DNA of 64,000 bases, taken from positions 434,001 through 498,000 of the forward strand of contig NZ_JAUCZF010000002.1 in assembly GCF_030373245.1 (NCBI RefSeq). The letters are read 5' to 3'. A program made the translations under genes and the position numbers. The notes beneath the pieces were generated by a model. The model was not told where the DNA came from. It ran no database searches and worked only from the letters and a program-made list of their open reading frames with translations. Below, piece after piece: positions 1-12,856 of the stretch (its first letter is position 1; every line of letters begins with the position of its first letter). Source of the stretch: Hydrogenophaga sp. (GTDB taxonomy: Bacteria; Pseudomonadota; Gammaproteobacteria; Burkholderiales; Burkholderiaceae_C).

Positions 1-27
1 CGCAGGGCTCGGGCGCGCCAGCCGGGC

Positions 28-987
28 TTACTTGATCAGGCCAACTTCACGATAGTACTTCTCGGCGCCTGGATGCAGGGGGATCGGCATGCCCTTGATG
101 GCGTTCTCGCGCTTGATCACTTTGGCCGCGTTGTGCGCGGCGTAGAGGGTTTCGATGTTGTCGTACATGGCCTTGGCCATGCGGTAGGCCACATCATCCG
201 ACACATCGCTGTGGGTCACCAGGAAGTTGGTGATGGCTGCCGTGGGGATGGCTTCGGTCTGGCCGGTGTAGGTGTTGGCCGGGATCATGGCGGGCTGGTA
301 GGCCGCATCCCCCACCTTGGTCACCACATCGGCGGGCACCGGAATCACCACGATCTTGATCGCCGTGGACAGGTCACGGATCGAAGCCACGCCCAGGCCG
401 GCAGACTGCAAGGTGGCGTCGAGCTGGCGGTTCTTCATCAGCTCCACCGACTCGCCAAAGCCCAGGTACTCCACCTTGGCCATGTCGGCGTAGTTCAGGC
501 CGGCAGCCTTGAAGACGGCGCGCGCATTGAGCTCGGTGCCCGACTTGGCCGCGCCCACGGAGACGCGCTTGCCTTTGAGGTCGGCCAGGGTCTTGATGCC
601 CGAGTCGGCGCTGGCCACGATCTGGATGTAGTTGTTGTAGGTGCCCGAGAGGCCGCGCAGCTTGTCCAGTTTCTTGGGGAAGCCGGCTTCGGCGTTGCCC
701 TGCCAGGCGTCGGAGACGGCATCGCCCAGCGCAATGGCCAGCTCCCCCCGGCCGGCCTGGAGCAGGTTGAGGTTTTCGGCCGAGGCCTTGGTCACCTGTG
801 CGGTGGAGCGCACGTTGGGGATGTCTTTGGCGAAGATCTGCGACAGCGCCACACCCACGGGGTAGTACACGCCGCTCTGGCCGCCGGTGAGGATGTTGAT
901 GAACTGCTGCTGCTGGGCCACAGCCGCGCCAGAGGCAACGGCGGCAGCGAGGCTGAGCCCCAGACCGACTTTGTGAAGCAAACGCAT
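28..987 (-). CDS. TAXI family TRAP transporter solute-binding receptor
   Basis: A 319-residue periplasmic receptor of the TAXI type, which in known systems delivers organic anions such as glutamate or C4 acids to a fused TRAP permease. Residues 1-25 form a typical Sec signal peptide ending AAVA, followed by FINILTGGQSGVYYPVG, the glycine-rich start characteristic of TAXI receptors. An in-frame ATG 60 nt upstream would add an un-signal-like leader; the ATG at 987 has AGGAG just upstream (in CTCAGGAGATTC) and places the signal peptide at the N terminus, so I chose it. The stop lies 27 nt from the window edge, so whether a TRAP permease follows cannot be seen. The ligand is unknown. Confidence 0.9.
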   Translation of the reverse strand: MRLLHKVGLGLSLAAAVASGAAVAQQQQFINILTGGQSGVYYPVGVALSQIFAKDIPNVRSTAQVTKASAENLNLLQAGRGELAIALGDAVSDAWQGNAEAGFPKKLDKLRGLSGTYNNYIQIVASADSGIKTLADLKGKRVSVGAAKSGTELNARAVFKAAGLNYADMAKVEYLGFGESVELMKNRQLDATLQSAGLGVASIRDLSTAIKIVVIPVPADVVTKVGDAAYQPAMIPANTYTGQTEAIPTAAITNFLVTHSDVSDDVAYRMAKAMYDNIETLYAAHNAAKVIKRENAIKGMPIPLHPGAEKYYREVGLIK

Positions 988-1121
988 AGATGAATCTCCT
1001 GAGGGTGAAAGGGAAGCAGACGGGCAGAATACCCCAATTGCCTTCATCGATCACCCCGGGAAACGCGTAGTGGCTGAGTCGGGTTTTCCCCGAGACGCAC
1101 CTTCTTTTTCGACCTGTCACC

Positions 1122-2081
1122 ATGCCACGCCATCGCGACACCGCCCATTCAGCAGCCAGCGTCCAGGGTTCTCCAGAAGCTCTGGCGAGCGAGGCCAGTG
1201 CAGGCGCGTTTGTTGACGCACTGTGGCTCGAAGAAGGTCTCTCGCGCAACACCCTGGACGCCTATCGGCGCGACCTCACGCTGCTGGGCGAGTGGCTGGC
1301 GCCACGCAGACGCGCCATTGCCCAGGCCACCGAGGCCGACCTCAACGCCTACTTCGCCGAGCGCCACACACAGACCCGTGCCACCACCGCCAACCGCCGC
1401 CTCACCGTCTTCAAGCGCTTCTTTCGCTGGGCGCTGCGCGAGCGCCTGGTTAATGCCGACCCGACGCTTCGGCTGCTGGCTGCACGCCAGCCGCTGCGTG
1501 TGCCCAAGACGTTGAGCGAGGCGCAGGTGGAGGCGCTGCTGAACGCGCCCGACACCGCCACGCCGCTGGGCCAGCGCGATCGCGCCATGCTGGAGCTCAT
1601 GTACGCCAGCGGCTTGAGGGTGAGCGAACTGGTCACGCTCAAGACCTACCACGTTGGCCACAACGAGCAGGTGTTGCGCATCACCGGCAAGGGCAACAAG
1701 GAGCGCTTGGTTCCGTTTGGCCAGGTGGCTGGGCAGTGGCTGCAGACCTGGCTGGCCGAGGGACGGCGCGAGGTGCTGGCGGGGCAGCAGAGCGAAGACC
1801 TGTTCGTGACCTCGCGCGGCACACGCGCTGGCGAGGCCATGAGCCGCGTGATGTTCTGGAACCTGGTGAAAAAATACGCGCAGCAGGCCGGCATCACCTT
1901 GGCGCTATCGCCCCACACCCTGCGCCATGCGTTTGCGACCCATTTGCTCAACCACGGCGCCGACCTGCGCGTGGTGCAGCTGCTGCTGGGCCACGCAGAC
2001 ATCTCCACCACCACCATCTACACCCATGTGGCGCGTGAGCGCCTCAAGAGCATCGTGGCGCAGCACCATCCGCGGGGTTGA
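1122..2081 (+). CDS. xerD: Site-specific tyrosine recombinase XerD
   Basis: A 319-residue tyrosine recombinase. The N-terminal SAM-like core-binding domain (about 28-110) begins [19 protein letters not shown], the version typical of XerD rather than XerC. The catalytic domain shows the complete set R166, K190, H265, R268, H291 and the nucleophile Y300 ([11 protein letters not shown]). The C terminus IVAQHHPRG is also the XerD type. With XerC it resolves chromosome dimers at dif at the FtsK-loaded septum. The N terminus is about 20 residues longer than E. coli XerD. No integrase-associated island or att duplication is seen nearby, so this is the housekeeping enzyme. It converges with the RIO kinase gene, leaving only 3 nt between the stops. 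Confidence 0.92.
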   Translation: MPRHRDTAHSAASVQGSPEALASEASAGAFVDALWLEEGLSRNTLDAYRRDLTLLGEWLAPRRRAIAQATEADLNAYFAERHTQTRATTANRRLTVFKRFFRWALRERLVNADPTLRLLAARQPLRVPKTLSEAQVEALLNAPDTATPLGQRDRAMLELMYASGLRVSELVTLKTYHVGHNEQVLRITGKGNKERLVPFGQVAGQWLQTWLAEGRREVLAGQQSEDLFVTSRGTRAGEAMSRVMFWNLVKKYAQQAGITLALSPHTLRHAFATHLLNHGADLRVVQLLLGHADISTTTIYTHVARERLKSIVAQHHPRG

Positions 2082-2084
2082 TGT

Positions 2085-2954
2085 TCAGCGCGGTGCGGCC
2101 ATGCGTTCGCGACGCGCAGCATCTTCATCGCGCGCATCGTCGATCTCGCGCATCACGCTGGCCAGGTCCACCTCACCGGGCGCGCGGGTGTATTGGCCGG
2201 TCAGCACCGTGTCCAGCCCGAGCAGACCCGCCTGGTACAGGCTCCAGATCTCAGGCCCGTAGGCGGTGCGCTTGAGCGCGGGCGCAAACTGGCCAAAGAA
2301 ATCGCGCAGGTTGGCCACATCGCGCATCAGCATGCGCTGGGCGTGGTTATTGCCAGCCGCGTCCACCGCCTGCGGCAGGTCGATGATGACCGGGAAGTCC
2401 ACGCCATCGGCTTCGCCCGAGTGCGCCAGCAGGATGTTGAATTCGGACAGGTCGCCGTGCACCACGCCCGCGCACAGCATGCGCACCACCTCGCCGATCA
2501 GCGTGGTGTGGTGGTGCAAGGCCTGTTCGGGGGTGAAGGCCACATCGTTGAGGCGCGGTGCGGCGTCGCCGTCGGCATCGGTCACCAGCTCCATCAGCAA
2601 CACGCCGTCGAAGAAGTTGTAAGGCTGCGGCACGCGAACGCCGGCGGCAGCCAGGCGATACAGCGCGTCCACCTCGGCGCTCTGCCATGCGGCCTCTTGT
2701 GCCTGCCGGCCGAACTTGCTCCCCTTGGCCATGGCGCGCGCCTGGCGGGAGTTTTTCACCTTGCGGTTTTCGGTGTAGTCCACTGCCTGGCGAAAGCTGC
2801 GGTTGTTGGCCTCTTTGTAGATCTTGGCGCAGCGCGTTTCGTCGCCGCACCGCACCACATAGACCATGGCTTCCTTGCCGCTCATGAGCTGGCGCACCAC
2901 CGAGTCGATCAGCCCCTCTTCGACCAGGGACTGCAGGCGGGGTGGCGCCTTCAT
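2085..2954 (-). CDS. RIO-family serine protein kinase
   Basis: A 289-residue atypical protein kinase of the RIO1 type. Visible features are the ATP-site segment LMSGKEAMVYVVRCG with lysine K44 in CAKIYKE, the catalytic loop VVHGDLSEFNILL (D168, N173) and the metal-binding IDLPQAVD (D192). Bacterial RIO proteins with this layout occur widely in proteobacteria and phosphorylate serine, but substrates are mostly unknown. The protein covers the kinase domain with no extra domain. The upstream small zinc-ribbon gene is in the same direction, 28 nt away, and may be co-transcribed. The assignment to family is secure; the biological role is open. Confidence 0.88.
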   Translation of the reverse strand: MKAPPRLQSLVEEGLIDSVVRQLMSGKEAMVYVVRCGDETRCAKIYKEANNRSFRQAVDYTENRKVKNSRQARAMAKGSKFGRQAQEAAWQSAEVDALYRLAAAGVRVPQPYNFFDGVLLMELVTDADGDAAPRLNDVAFTPEQALHHHTTLIGEVVRMLCAGVVHGDLSEFNILLAHSGEADGVDFPVIIDLPQAVDAAGNNHAQRMLMRDVANLRDFFGQFAPALKRTAYGPEIWSLYQAGLLGLDTVLTGQYTRAPGEVDLASVMREIDDARDEDAARRERMAAPR

Positions 2955-2982
2955 GCTGGCAACCGGGTGAGGGCCGCGCCGC

Positions 2983-3234
2983 TCATCGGGCCACCACCGA
3001 CCAGCCTGCCTTCAGGTTGTTTTTGTCGTTCTCGCTGTCCCAGTGCGTGCCGCAGCGCTCGCACTGGTACTCGGTGATCGTCACCTGACCATGGCGGCGC
3101 GGCTCCTTGCGGTTCAGGCCCTGGCGCAGCTCGGGGTGGCCAGGCGCCTTGCGCCAGTCGCGCTGGATGCCGGCGCAGGCTTCGCACAGGGGGGCTGGCT
3201 GGTTGGGATCGACGGGGATCGGTTGATCGGACAT
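2983..3234 (-). CDS. Small zinc-ribbon protein, function unknown
   Basis: An 83-residue protein with two CxxC knuckles, C17-x2-C20 (CEAC) and C58-x2-C61 (CERC), separated by a basic stretch with many Arg residues. This spacing fits a single structural zinc ribbon. No enzyme motif is visible. It lies just upstream of the RIO kinase gene on the same strand and downstream of dbpA, so it may belong to an RNA-related transcription unit, but that is only context. I do not recognise a named family. Confidence 0.7.
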   Translation of the reverse strand: MSDQPIPVDPNQPAPLCEACAGIQRDWRKAPGHPELRQGLNRKEPRRHGQVTITEYQCERCGTHWDSENDKNNLKAGWSVVAR

Positions 3235-3290
3235 GGTTGATTTTGAGATGGGAAATGGGTTGAAAAGGGCACTTTAGGGTGGAGCGCCTT

Positions 3291-4706
<1,416 letters not shown>

Positions 4707-4738
4707 CCCCGATTATCCGCGCTGTCCTGGCGCCAAGC

Positions 4739-5590
4739 TCAGTGGTGCAAGGCCTGCAGCTCGGTATCGGTGAAACCGGCCGCTCGGCGTGCCGTGTCGT
4801 TGAAGGGGGGCTTCAGGCGCGGGGCCGCGTGTTGCCGGGCCAGCTGGCGGTAGTGGGCCAGGGGATCAAGCGCCTGCTGCGCACACAGCCAGCCGTACCA
4901 GCGGTTGCCCACCGCGACATGGCCGATTTCATCGCGCAAGATGATGTCCAGAATGTCCACCACGCGTTGGGCCGCTGGCGTGCCCACCTTGCGCAGCCGC
5001 GCCTGAATCAGTGGCGTGGCATCGAGCCCGCGCGCTTCCAGCGTGCGCGGCACCAGGGCCATGCGCGCTGTCACGTTGTCCTGCGTCTTGATGCACATCT
5101 CCCAAAGTCCGTCGTGCGCAGGGAAGTCGCCGTAGTCGTGGCCCAGGCTTTGCAGGTGCTCGTGCAGCAGACCGAAGTGGGTCGCTTCCTCATCGGCCAC
5201 GCGCAGCCAGTCGCGGTAAAACGCCTCTGGCATGCCCGCAAAACGCCAGGTGGCATCCAGCGCGAGGTTGATCGCGTTGAACTCGATGTGAGCGATGGCG
5301 TGCACCAGTGCGGCCAGACCGTCTGCGGTGAAAGGCGAGCGGTGCGGCACCTGCATGGGTGGAATCAGCTCCGGACGGCTGGGGCGGCCCGGTGGGCGGG
5401 TGCCTGGCGGGAGATTCAGCTGTTCGCTGGGATCGACGCGGCAGGCCAACGCCGCGTTCAAGCTGTCCGCCTGCAGCGTGTGCGTGGCATCGATCTTGGC
5501 CTGGGGATCGGTCAGGCACAGCGCGGTGAGTGCCCGCGCGCGCGCGCTGCTCGGGTCTGGCGCGCTCGGGACGTCGGCTCTGGCTTGCAT
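4739..5590 (-). CDS. DUF455 ferritin-like protein
   Basis: A 283-residue member of the DUF455 ferritin-like family. The helical core holds acidic and His residues in ferritin-like spacing, for example the HIEFNAINLALD segment, RVADEEATHFGLLHEHLQ and LRDEIGHVAVGNRWYGWL, which would bind a di-iron centre. Function in bacteria is not established; some relatives are linked to tRNA modification or oxidase chemistry. I prefer the start at 5590 (MQARADVPS) over the ATG at 5638, because a TAGAAT -10 sequence ends 7 nt upstream of 5590, which suggests a leaderless transcript and puts the upstream ATG outside the mRNA. It is divergent from the gamma-carbonic anhydrase gene. Confidence 0.82.
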   Translation of the reverse strand: MQARADVPSAPDPSSARARALTALCLTDPQAKIDATHTLQADSLNAALACRVDPSEQLNLPPGTRPPGRPSRPELIPPMQVPHRSPFTADGLAALVHAIAHIEFNAINLALDATWRFAGMPEAFYRDWLRVADEEATHFGLLHEHLQSLGHDYGDFPAHDGLWEMCIKTQDNVTARMALVPRTLEARGLDATPLIQARLRKVGTPAAQRVVDILDIILRDEIGHVAVGNRWYGWLCAQQALDPLAHYRQLARQHAAPRLKPPFNDTARRAAGFTDTELQALHH

Positions 5591-5593
5591 CCC

Positions 5594-5603
5594 TACAATT
5601 CTA
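5594..5603. promoter_or_regulatory. Overlapping divergent -10 elements
   Basis: TACAAT on the plus strand (5594-5599) and TAGAAT on the minus strand (complement of 5598-5603) overlap by two bases inside the near-palindrome CTACAATTCTAG. The first would serve the gamma-carbonic anhydrase gene with a leader of about 55 nt; the second would start transcription at or next to the DUF455 ATG. No good -35 hexamer is seen on either side. Confidence 0.45.
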
Positions 5604-5660
5604 GGTTTTGCGCGCAAGCCCGATGGGTTGATGCGCACCAGCCACCTACAGGAGATGACG

Positions 5661-6185
5661 ATGGCACTTTATGAACTCGATGGCATCAGCCCTCAGTTGG
5701 CCGACACGGCGTGGGTGGCTGAGAACGCACAGGTGATTGGCAACGTGCACCTGGCAGAGGACAGCAGCGTGTGGTTTGGCGTCACGGTGCGCGGTGACAC
5801 GGAAACCATCACGATTGGCAAGGGCAGCAACATCCAGGACGGCAGCGTGCTGCACGCCGACGTCGGCATGCCCCTGGTGGTGGGCGAGCACGTGACGGTG
5901 GGCCATCAGGTGATGTTGCACGGCTGCACGATCGGCGACGAGTCACTGATCGGGATCGGCGCGGTGGTGCTCAATGGCGCCAAGATCGGCAAGAACTGCC
6001 TGGTCGGTGCCGGTGCGCTGGTGACCGAGGGCAAATCGTTTCCGGATGGCTCCATGATCATCGGCAGCCCGGCGAAAGCCACTCGCCAGCTCACGCCCGA
6101 ACAGATTGAAGGTCTGCGGATGAGCGCACGGCACTACATCGACAACGCCCAGCGTTTTCGCCACACCTTGAAAAAGGTCGACTAG
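5661..6185 (+). CDS. Gamma-carbonic anhydrase family protein
   Basis: A 174-residue left-handed beta-helix protein built from hexapeptide repeats (for example QVIGNV, GSNIQD, GDESLIGIGAVV, GKNCLVGAGALV). The three histidines expected to bind the metal are visible in SVLHAD and in VGHQVMLHGCTIGDE, as in YrdA/PaaY-type proteins. Such proteins are trimeric with Zn or Fe at the subunit interface; some hydrate CO2, others act on acyl-CoA, so the reaction is uncertain. ATG at 5661 is preceded by CAGGAGATGACG. Upstream sequence is open in frame but has no sign of coding and contains the promoter. Confidence 0.9.
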   Translation: MALYELDGISPQLADTAWVAENAQVIGNVHLAEDSSVWFGVTVRGDTETITIGKGSNIQDGSVLHADVGMPLVVGEHVTVGHQVMLHGCTIGDESLIGIGAVVLNGAKIGKNCLVGAGALVTEGKSFPDGSMIIGSPAKATRQLTPEQIEGLRMSARHYIDNAQRFRHTLKKVD

Positions 6186-6187
6186 GG

Positions 6188-6285
6188 ATGTGGCTCCCCC
6201 CACGCTCCACCGCTGCGCGGGTCGCTGCCCCCCGAGGGGGCTGTTTCGCCTTGGGGCGGCCCGGCGGCGAAACGCCGTCTTCTTT
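6188..6285. repeat. GC-rich dispersed intergenic repeat, copy A
   Basis: Contains the same blocks as copy B but inverted: the stretch around CACGCTCCACCGCTGCGCGG and GTCGCTGCCCCCC is the reverse complement of GGGGGGCAGCGACCCGCGCA in copy B with one or two changes. It ends in a perfect 8-bp hairpin GTTTCGCC (6243-6250) / GGCGAAAC (6266-6273). It fills the gap between the carbonic anhydrase and hslO genes and may act as a transcription terminator for the former. Confidence 0.7.
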
Positions 6286-6310
6286 GCCATTCATTGTTTG
6301 AAAGCAGCGT

Positions 6311-7291
6311 TTGTCCGAACTCCACAAATTTGTCTTTGAAGGCCTGCCGGTGCGCGGCATGTTGGTGCGTTTGACCGGTGCCTGGCAAGACATCCTGAAA
6401 CGACGCGAAGAGGCCGGGGGCTACCCCTTGCCGGTGATCGAACTGCTGGGCGAGATGACAGCGGCGGCCACGCTCATGCAGGCCAACATCAAGTTCAATG
6501 GCGCGCTTGTGCTGCAGATCATGGGCGACGGGCCGGTGAAGCTGGCGGTGGCCGAGGTGCAGCCCGACCTCAGCCTGCGCGCCACCGCCACCGTCACGGG
6601 CGAGGTGGGTCCAGAGGCGCTGCTGTCGCACATGATCAACGTGAACAATCTGGGCCGCTGTGCCATCACGCTTGATCCCAAGGATCGCCAGCCGGGCCAG
6701 CAACCCTATCAGGGCGTGGTGCCGCTGTTTGGCGACCAGCACGAAAAGCTGGAGAAACTCAGCGAGGTGATCGAGCATTACATGCTGCAAAGCGAACAGC
6801 TCGACACGCGCCTGGTGCTGGCTGCCAACGACCGCGTGGCCGCCGGCTTGCTGATCCAGCGCCTGCCGCTGCAGGGTGAGGCCAACCTGTCTGGCAGCGG
6901 CGTCACACGCCGCGACGAAGACGAGATCGGTCGCAACGAAGACTACAACCGCATCGCGATTCTGGCCGCCAGCCTCAAACGCGAGGAACTGCTGGAGCTG
7001 GACGCCGACACGATTCTGCGGCGCCTGTTCTGGGAAGAAGATGTGCGCCGCTTCGAGCCGCTGGCTGGCGCGCAGGGCCCGCGTTTTGCGTGCAGCTGCT
7101 CGCGCGAGCGGGTGAGCGCCATGTTGCGTGGCCTCGGGCGCGAAGAGGTTGAGTCCATCCTGGCCGAGCAGGGGCAGGTGGAGGTAGGTTGCGATTTCTG
7201 CGGCGCGCAGTACCGTTTTGATCCGGTGGATGCAGCGCAGATCTTCCTTCAGGCGGCCCAGCAAGCGCCCGGCAGTGGCGAGCGGCATTGA
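6311..7291 (+). CDS. hslO: Redox-regulated chaperone Hsp33
   Basis: A 326-residue Hsp33. The C-terminal redox switch is intact: CxC in FACSCSRERV and CxxC in VGCDFCGAQY, the four cysteines that bind zinc when reduced and form disulphides on oxidation or heat, switching on holdase activity. The N-terminal domain begins with HKFVFEGLPVRGMLVRL. The start codon is TTG at 6311; no in-frame ATG lies between the upstream repeat and residue 18, and the first residues are conserved in the family, so TTG is the likely start. Length is slightly above E. coli Hsp33 (292). Convergent with the NadR-like gene. Confidence 0.92.
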   Translation: MSELHKFVFEGLPVRGMLVRLTGAWQDILKRREEAGGYPLPVIELLGEMTAAATLMQANIKFNGALVLQIMGDGPVKLAVAEVQPDLSLRATATVTGEVGPEALLSHMINVNNLGRCAITLDPKDRQPGQQPYQGVVPLFGDQHEKLEKLSEVIEHYMLQSEQLDTRLVLAANDRVAAGLLIQRLPLQGEANLSGSGVTRRDEDEIGRNEDYNRIAILAASLKREELLELDADTILRRLFWEEDVRRFEPLAGAQGPRFACSCSRERVSAMLRGLGREEVESILAEQGQVEVGCDFCGAQYRFDPVDAAQIFLQAAQQAPGSGERH

Positions 7292-7305
7292 GCCGCTGAG
7301 TTCCC

Positions 7306-8016
7306 TCAGATCCTGGGGGCTCTCACCAGACGGGTGAACAGCCGGTGTTCACACTCCGGATCGCTGCAGTTGTCGCACTGCCAAGGCACTCGTCCTTCGG
7401 TCAGCGCAGTGTCTTCCGGCACGAGGGCGCGGTCCATCCAGCGGCCCACCGCACGCAAGGCCTGTTGCAGCCGCGCCTCACCGCGGCCGTAGATGGTCTG
7501 GTAAGGCAGTGGGGCGCCATTGAGCTCGCGCCGGATCAAGGCATCGGTGGCGTCGCGCAGCGCCGGCCCGTCGCGAAACAGGCCGTCGGGTGTCCAGGGC
7601 AGATCCAGCCCCATGACCAGGTTCAGGCCGTAACGCGATTGTTCGGCGCGCGCCCGGGCCAGCAGGCTGGTGTCTCGAAAGTACAGCTCGCTGTAGGCAG
7701 CAACCATCAGCGCCGAGGTATCGGCGATCACGAGCCGCACGCCGGGCTCAGCCGCAGCGAGCTCGATCAGGCGGCTTTGTTCATGGGCAATCGCGGCTTG
7801 TTCGTGGACCTGCGGCGCGCGCCCCGCTGCCTCACACCACGCGCGCAGGTGCTCCGGCACGCAGCGCACCTCCATGCTATGTTCGGCTTGAAGGCATTTC
7901 GCCAGGGCCAGGGAAAGTGCCGTTTTGCCGGTGGATTCACCTCCAAGCAGGCAGACCACCGGCAGGACGCGCGTGGCTGAATCTGAAGGGGTCTTGGCTG
8001 CCATCACCGCCCTCAC
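7306..8016 (-). CDS. NadR-like P-loop ATPase
   Basis: A protein of up to 236 residues with a Walker A motif GGESTGKTAL near the N terminus and the general layout of the NadR ribosylnicotinamide-kinase-like domain (AAA_28 family). A Cys-rich tail WQCDNCSDPECEHRLF near the C terminus looks like a small metal-binding knuckle and is not part of NadR kinases. Start could be the GTG at 8016, which overlaps the ftsB stop by 4 nt (GTGA), or ATG at 8004. It is translationally coupled to ftsB and might phosphorylate a nucleoside or vitamin precursor; the substrate is not known. Confidence 0.75.
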   Translation of the reverse strand: MRAVMAAKTPSDSATRVLPVVCLLGGESTGKTALSLALAKCLQAEHSMEVRCVPEHLRAWCEAAGRAPQVHEQAAIAHEQSRLIELAAAEPGVRLVIADTSALMVAAYSELYFRDTSLLARARAEQSRYGLNLVMGLDLPWTPDGLFRDGPALRDATDALIRRELNGAPLPYQTIYGRGEARLQQALRAVGRWMDRALVPEDTALTEGRVPWQCDNCSDPECEHRLFTRLVRAPRI

Positions 8017-8297
8017 GGGCGGGTCTGTGCGATCTGCACAAAGATCTCGTTGGGCTTGACCATGCCCAGGTCTTGCCGGGCCAGTTCCTCGACCATGTCC
8101 AGGCCCTCCTGCAGGTCGCGCACTTCGTTGGCCACCTGCTCGTTGCGCAGCTTTGCGTCGCGGTTGCTCTGCTCGAGATCCACCAGCTCCTGCTTCATCT
8201 GCGCCACCTGCGACACGCTGCCCCGACCAAACCAGAGCTGCGCGTGCAGCACGATCAGCAAGGTGATCAGCAGGGCAGGGATGAAGCGGTTCGCCAT
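8013..8297 (-). CDS. ftsB: Cell division protein FtsB
   Basis: A 94-residue bitopic protein: short cytoplasmic N terminus, one membrane helix (about 4-22, FIPALLITLLIVLHAQLWF), then a periplasmic coiled coil (about 28-70) with LVDLEQSNRDAKLRNEQ and the family ending GMVKPNEIFVQI. FtsB joins FtsL and FtsQ in the divisome and helps switch on septal peptidoglycan synthesis. It lies downstream of eno, the same order as in many proteobacteria, separated here by a dispersed repeat. Confidence 0.9.
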   Translation of the reverse strand: MANRFIPALLITLLIVLHAQLWFGRGSVSQVAQMKQELVDLEQSNRDAKLRNEQVANEVRDLQEGLDMVEELARQDLGMVKPNEIFVQIAQTRP

Positions 8298-8360
8298 GGA
8301 ACTGAATCAGTCAGGCTGCAGCGTCGACGCAGCCGGCGCGCACGGCATCCACCAGCACAC

Positions 8361-8443
8361 ACCGTGGAACCGGCTTTGCCGGGCCACTGGTGTGGCTCCC
8401 CCTTGGGGGGCAGCGACCCGCGCAGCGGTTGAGCGTGGGGGCC
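8361..8443. repeat. GC-rich dispersed intergenic repeat, copy B
   Basis: Starts ACCGTGGAACCGGCTTTGCC, continues through CCCCCTTGGGGGG and CAGCGACCCGCGCAGCGG, and ends just before the enolase stop codon. Its first part matches copy C (CCGTGGAACCGGCTCTGCC at 9811) and its second part matches copy A in inverted orientation. Internal CCCCC/GGGGG pairing can form a hairpin. Confidence 0.7.
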
Positions 8444-8447
8444 ATGT

Positions 8448-9749
<1,302 letters not shown>

Positions 9750-9810
9750 TCAAAAACAAAAAATCGACGGCAAAGTCCTTGACCGACGCGACTGCTTCCA
9801 TCCAGGGCAC

Positions 9811-9884
9811 CCGTGGAACCGGCTCTGCCGGGCCACAGGGCGCGTCCCCCTTGGGGGAAGACGCGAAGCGGCGCAGGGGGGCTT
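9811..9884. repeat. GC-rich dispersed intergenic repeat, copy C
   Basis: Begins CCGTGGAACCGGCTCTGCCG, nearly identical to the first 26 bp of copy B, then continues CGTCCCCCTTGGGGGAAGACG, which folds on itself. It lies between eno and the DUF1330 gene, so eno may have its own promoter on the right side of this repeat. Confidence 0.65.
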
Positions 9885-9889
9885 CATCC

Positions 9890-10177
9890 TCACACGCCTT
9901 CCACCGCAATCATGCGGATGGAGCCCGCACCCTCGCGCACCTGGCGCGCGCGGGTGTAGGTTTCGGAGTGGTAATAGGCCTCGGCGGAGGGAAGATCCTT
10001 GAACTTCAGCACCACGATCCGCTCCGGCGTCCAGCCTTCCTCCAGCGGCACTATCCGGCCACCGCGCACGAGCACCTCGGCGCCGTGCTCCTGCATGGCG
10101 CGGGTGCTCCACTCGCGGTACTTGGCCATCTGGTCGGGGTTGGTGATGGTCACCTCGGCAATGATGTAAGCGGGCAT
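9890..10177 (-). CDS. DUF1330 family protein
   Basis: A 95-residue ferredoxin-like alpha/beta barrel protein of the DUF1330 family (MPAYIIAEVTITNPDQM start; WTPERIVVLKFKDLPSAEAYYHSETY core). Members are dimeric small proteins of unknown activity related in fold to antibiotic biosynthesis monooxygenases. ATG at 10177 begins the family-typical N terminus. The gene is inserted between kdsA (8 nt upstream) and eno, an arrangement seen in Comamonadaceae, and is probably co-transcribed with kdsA. Confidence 0.85.
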   Translation of the reverse strand: MPAYIIAEVTITNPDQMAKYREWSTRAMQEHGAEVLVRGGRIVPLEEGWTPERIVVLKFKDLPSAEAYYHSETYTRARQVREGAGSIRMIAVEGV

Positions 10178-10185
10178 GTTGTCTT

Positions 10186-11043
10186 TCAGGTGTTGAAGTG
10201 GTTTTCCAGCAGCGGCTGGCGCTTGACCACACGGTCCAGTGCCAACAGCGATTCCAGTAGGGCCTTCATGTGCTTGAGCGGCACCGCGTTGGGCCCGTCG
10301 GACCAGGCTTCGCCAGGATTCGGGTGCGTTTCCATGAACAGGCCTGCCACCCCGGCAGCCACACCCGCCCTGGCCAGCACCGGCACCATCTCGCGGGCTC
10401 CGCCGCTGCTGGTCCCTTGCCCGCCGGGCTTTTGCACCGAGTGGGTCACGTCGAACACCACCGGTGCGCCGGACTTGCGCATCTCGGCCAGGCTGGTCAT
10501 ATCGGCCACCAGGTTGTTGTAGCCAAAACTCACACCGCGTTCGCAGGCCAGGAAGCGGTCTTCGGACAGACCGGCTTCTCTTGCGGCGGTGCGCGCCTTG
10601 TCGATCACGTTCTTCATGTCCCAGGGAGCGAGAAACTGTCCCTTTTTGATGTTCACTGGCTTTCCCGACTGGGCCACTGCGCGGATGAAGTCGGTCTGCC
10701 GGCACAGAAACGCGGGGGTCTGCAGCACATCCACCACGCTGGCGACCTCGGCCACTTGCGATGACTCGTGCACGTCGGTTAGGACCGGCAGGCCAGTCTG
10801 GCGACGCACCTCATCCAGGATCTTCAGCCCTGCGTCCAGGCCCAGGCCGCGCTGGGTGCTGCCGGAAGACCGGTTGGCCTTGTCGAACGAGCCCTTGTAG
10901 ATGAGCGGGATGGCGAATTCCGCACAGATGTCCTTGAGCTGGCCAGCGACGTCGAGCGACATCTGCTGACCTTCGATGGAGCAGGTGCCGGCGATCAGGA
11001 AGAACGGCTGATCAAGTCCGACATCGAAGCCACAGAGTTGCAT
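10186..11043 (-). CDS. kdsA: 3-deoxy-D-manno-octulosonate 8-phosphate synthase
   Basis: A 285-residue KDO-8-phosphate synthase condensing PEP with arabinose 5-phosphate for lipopolysaccharide inner core. Family segments are [17 protein letters not shown] at the N terminus, [26 protein letters not shown] and [12 protein letters not shown]. Length is normal. Its start is 11 nt downstream of the pyrG stop, so the two are an operon with the DUF1330 gene and possibly eno. Confidence 0.96.
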   Translation of the reverse strand: MQLCGFDVGLDQPFFLIAGTCSIEGQQMSLDVAGQLKDICAEFAIPLIYKGSFDKANRSSGSTQRGLGLDAGLKILDEVRRQTGLPVLTDVHESSQVAEVASVVDVLQTPAFLCRQTDFIRAVAQSGKPVNIKKGQFLAPWDMKNVIDKARTAAREAGLSEDRFLACERGVSFGYNNLVADMTSLAEMRKSGAPVVFDVTHSVQKPGGQGTSSGGAREMVPVLARAGVAAGVAGLFMETHPNPGEAWSDGPNAVPLKHMKALLESLLALDRVVKRQPLLENHFNT

Positions 11044-11054
11044 GCGGTGTCCGA

Positions 11055-12767
<1,713 letters not shown>

Positions 12768-12856
12768 TTATAGAGGGCCGGTCCTGGAGGCTCCTGAGCC
12801 GTCCGCCGGGCGGGTGCGGTGAACCCGCCGGGCCCCAACGCTGCTACATTGCGGCC

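Noticed and set aside
1122-2081. Tyrosine recombinase as the integrase of a mobile island
   Set aside because: N and C termini are of XerD type, neighbours are housekeeping, and no att repeats were found.
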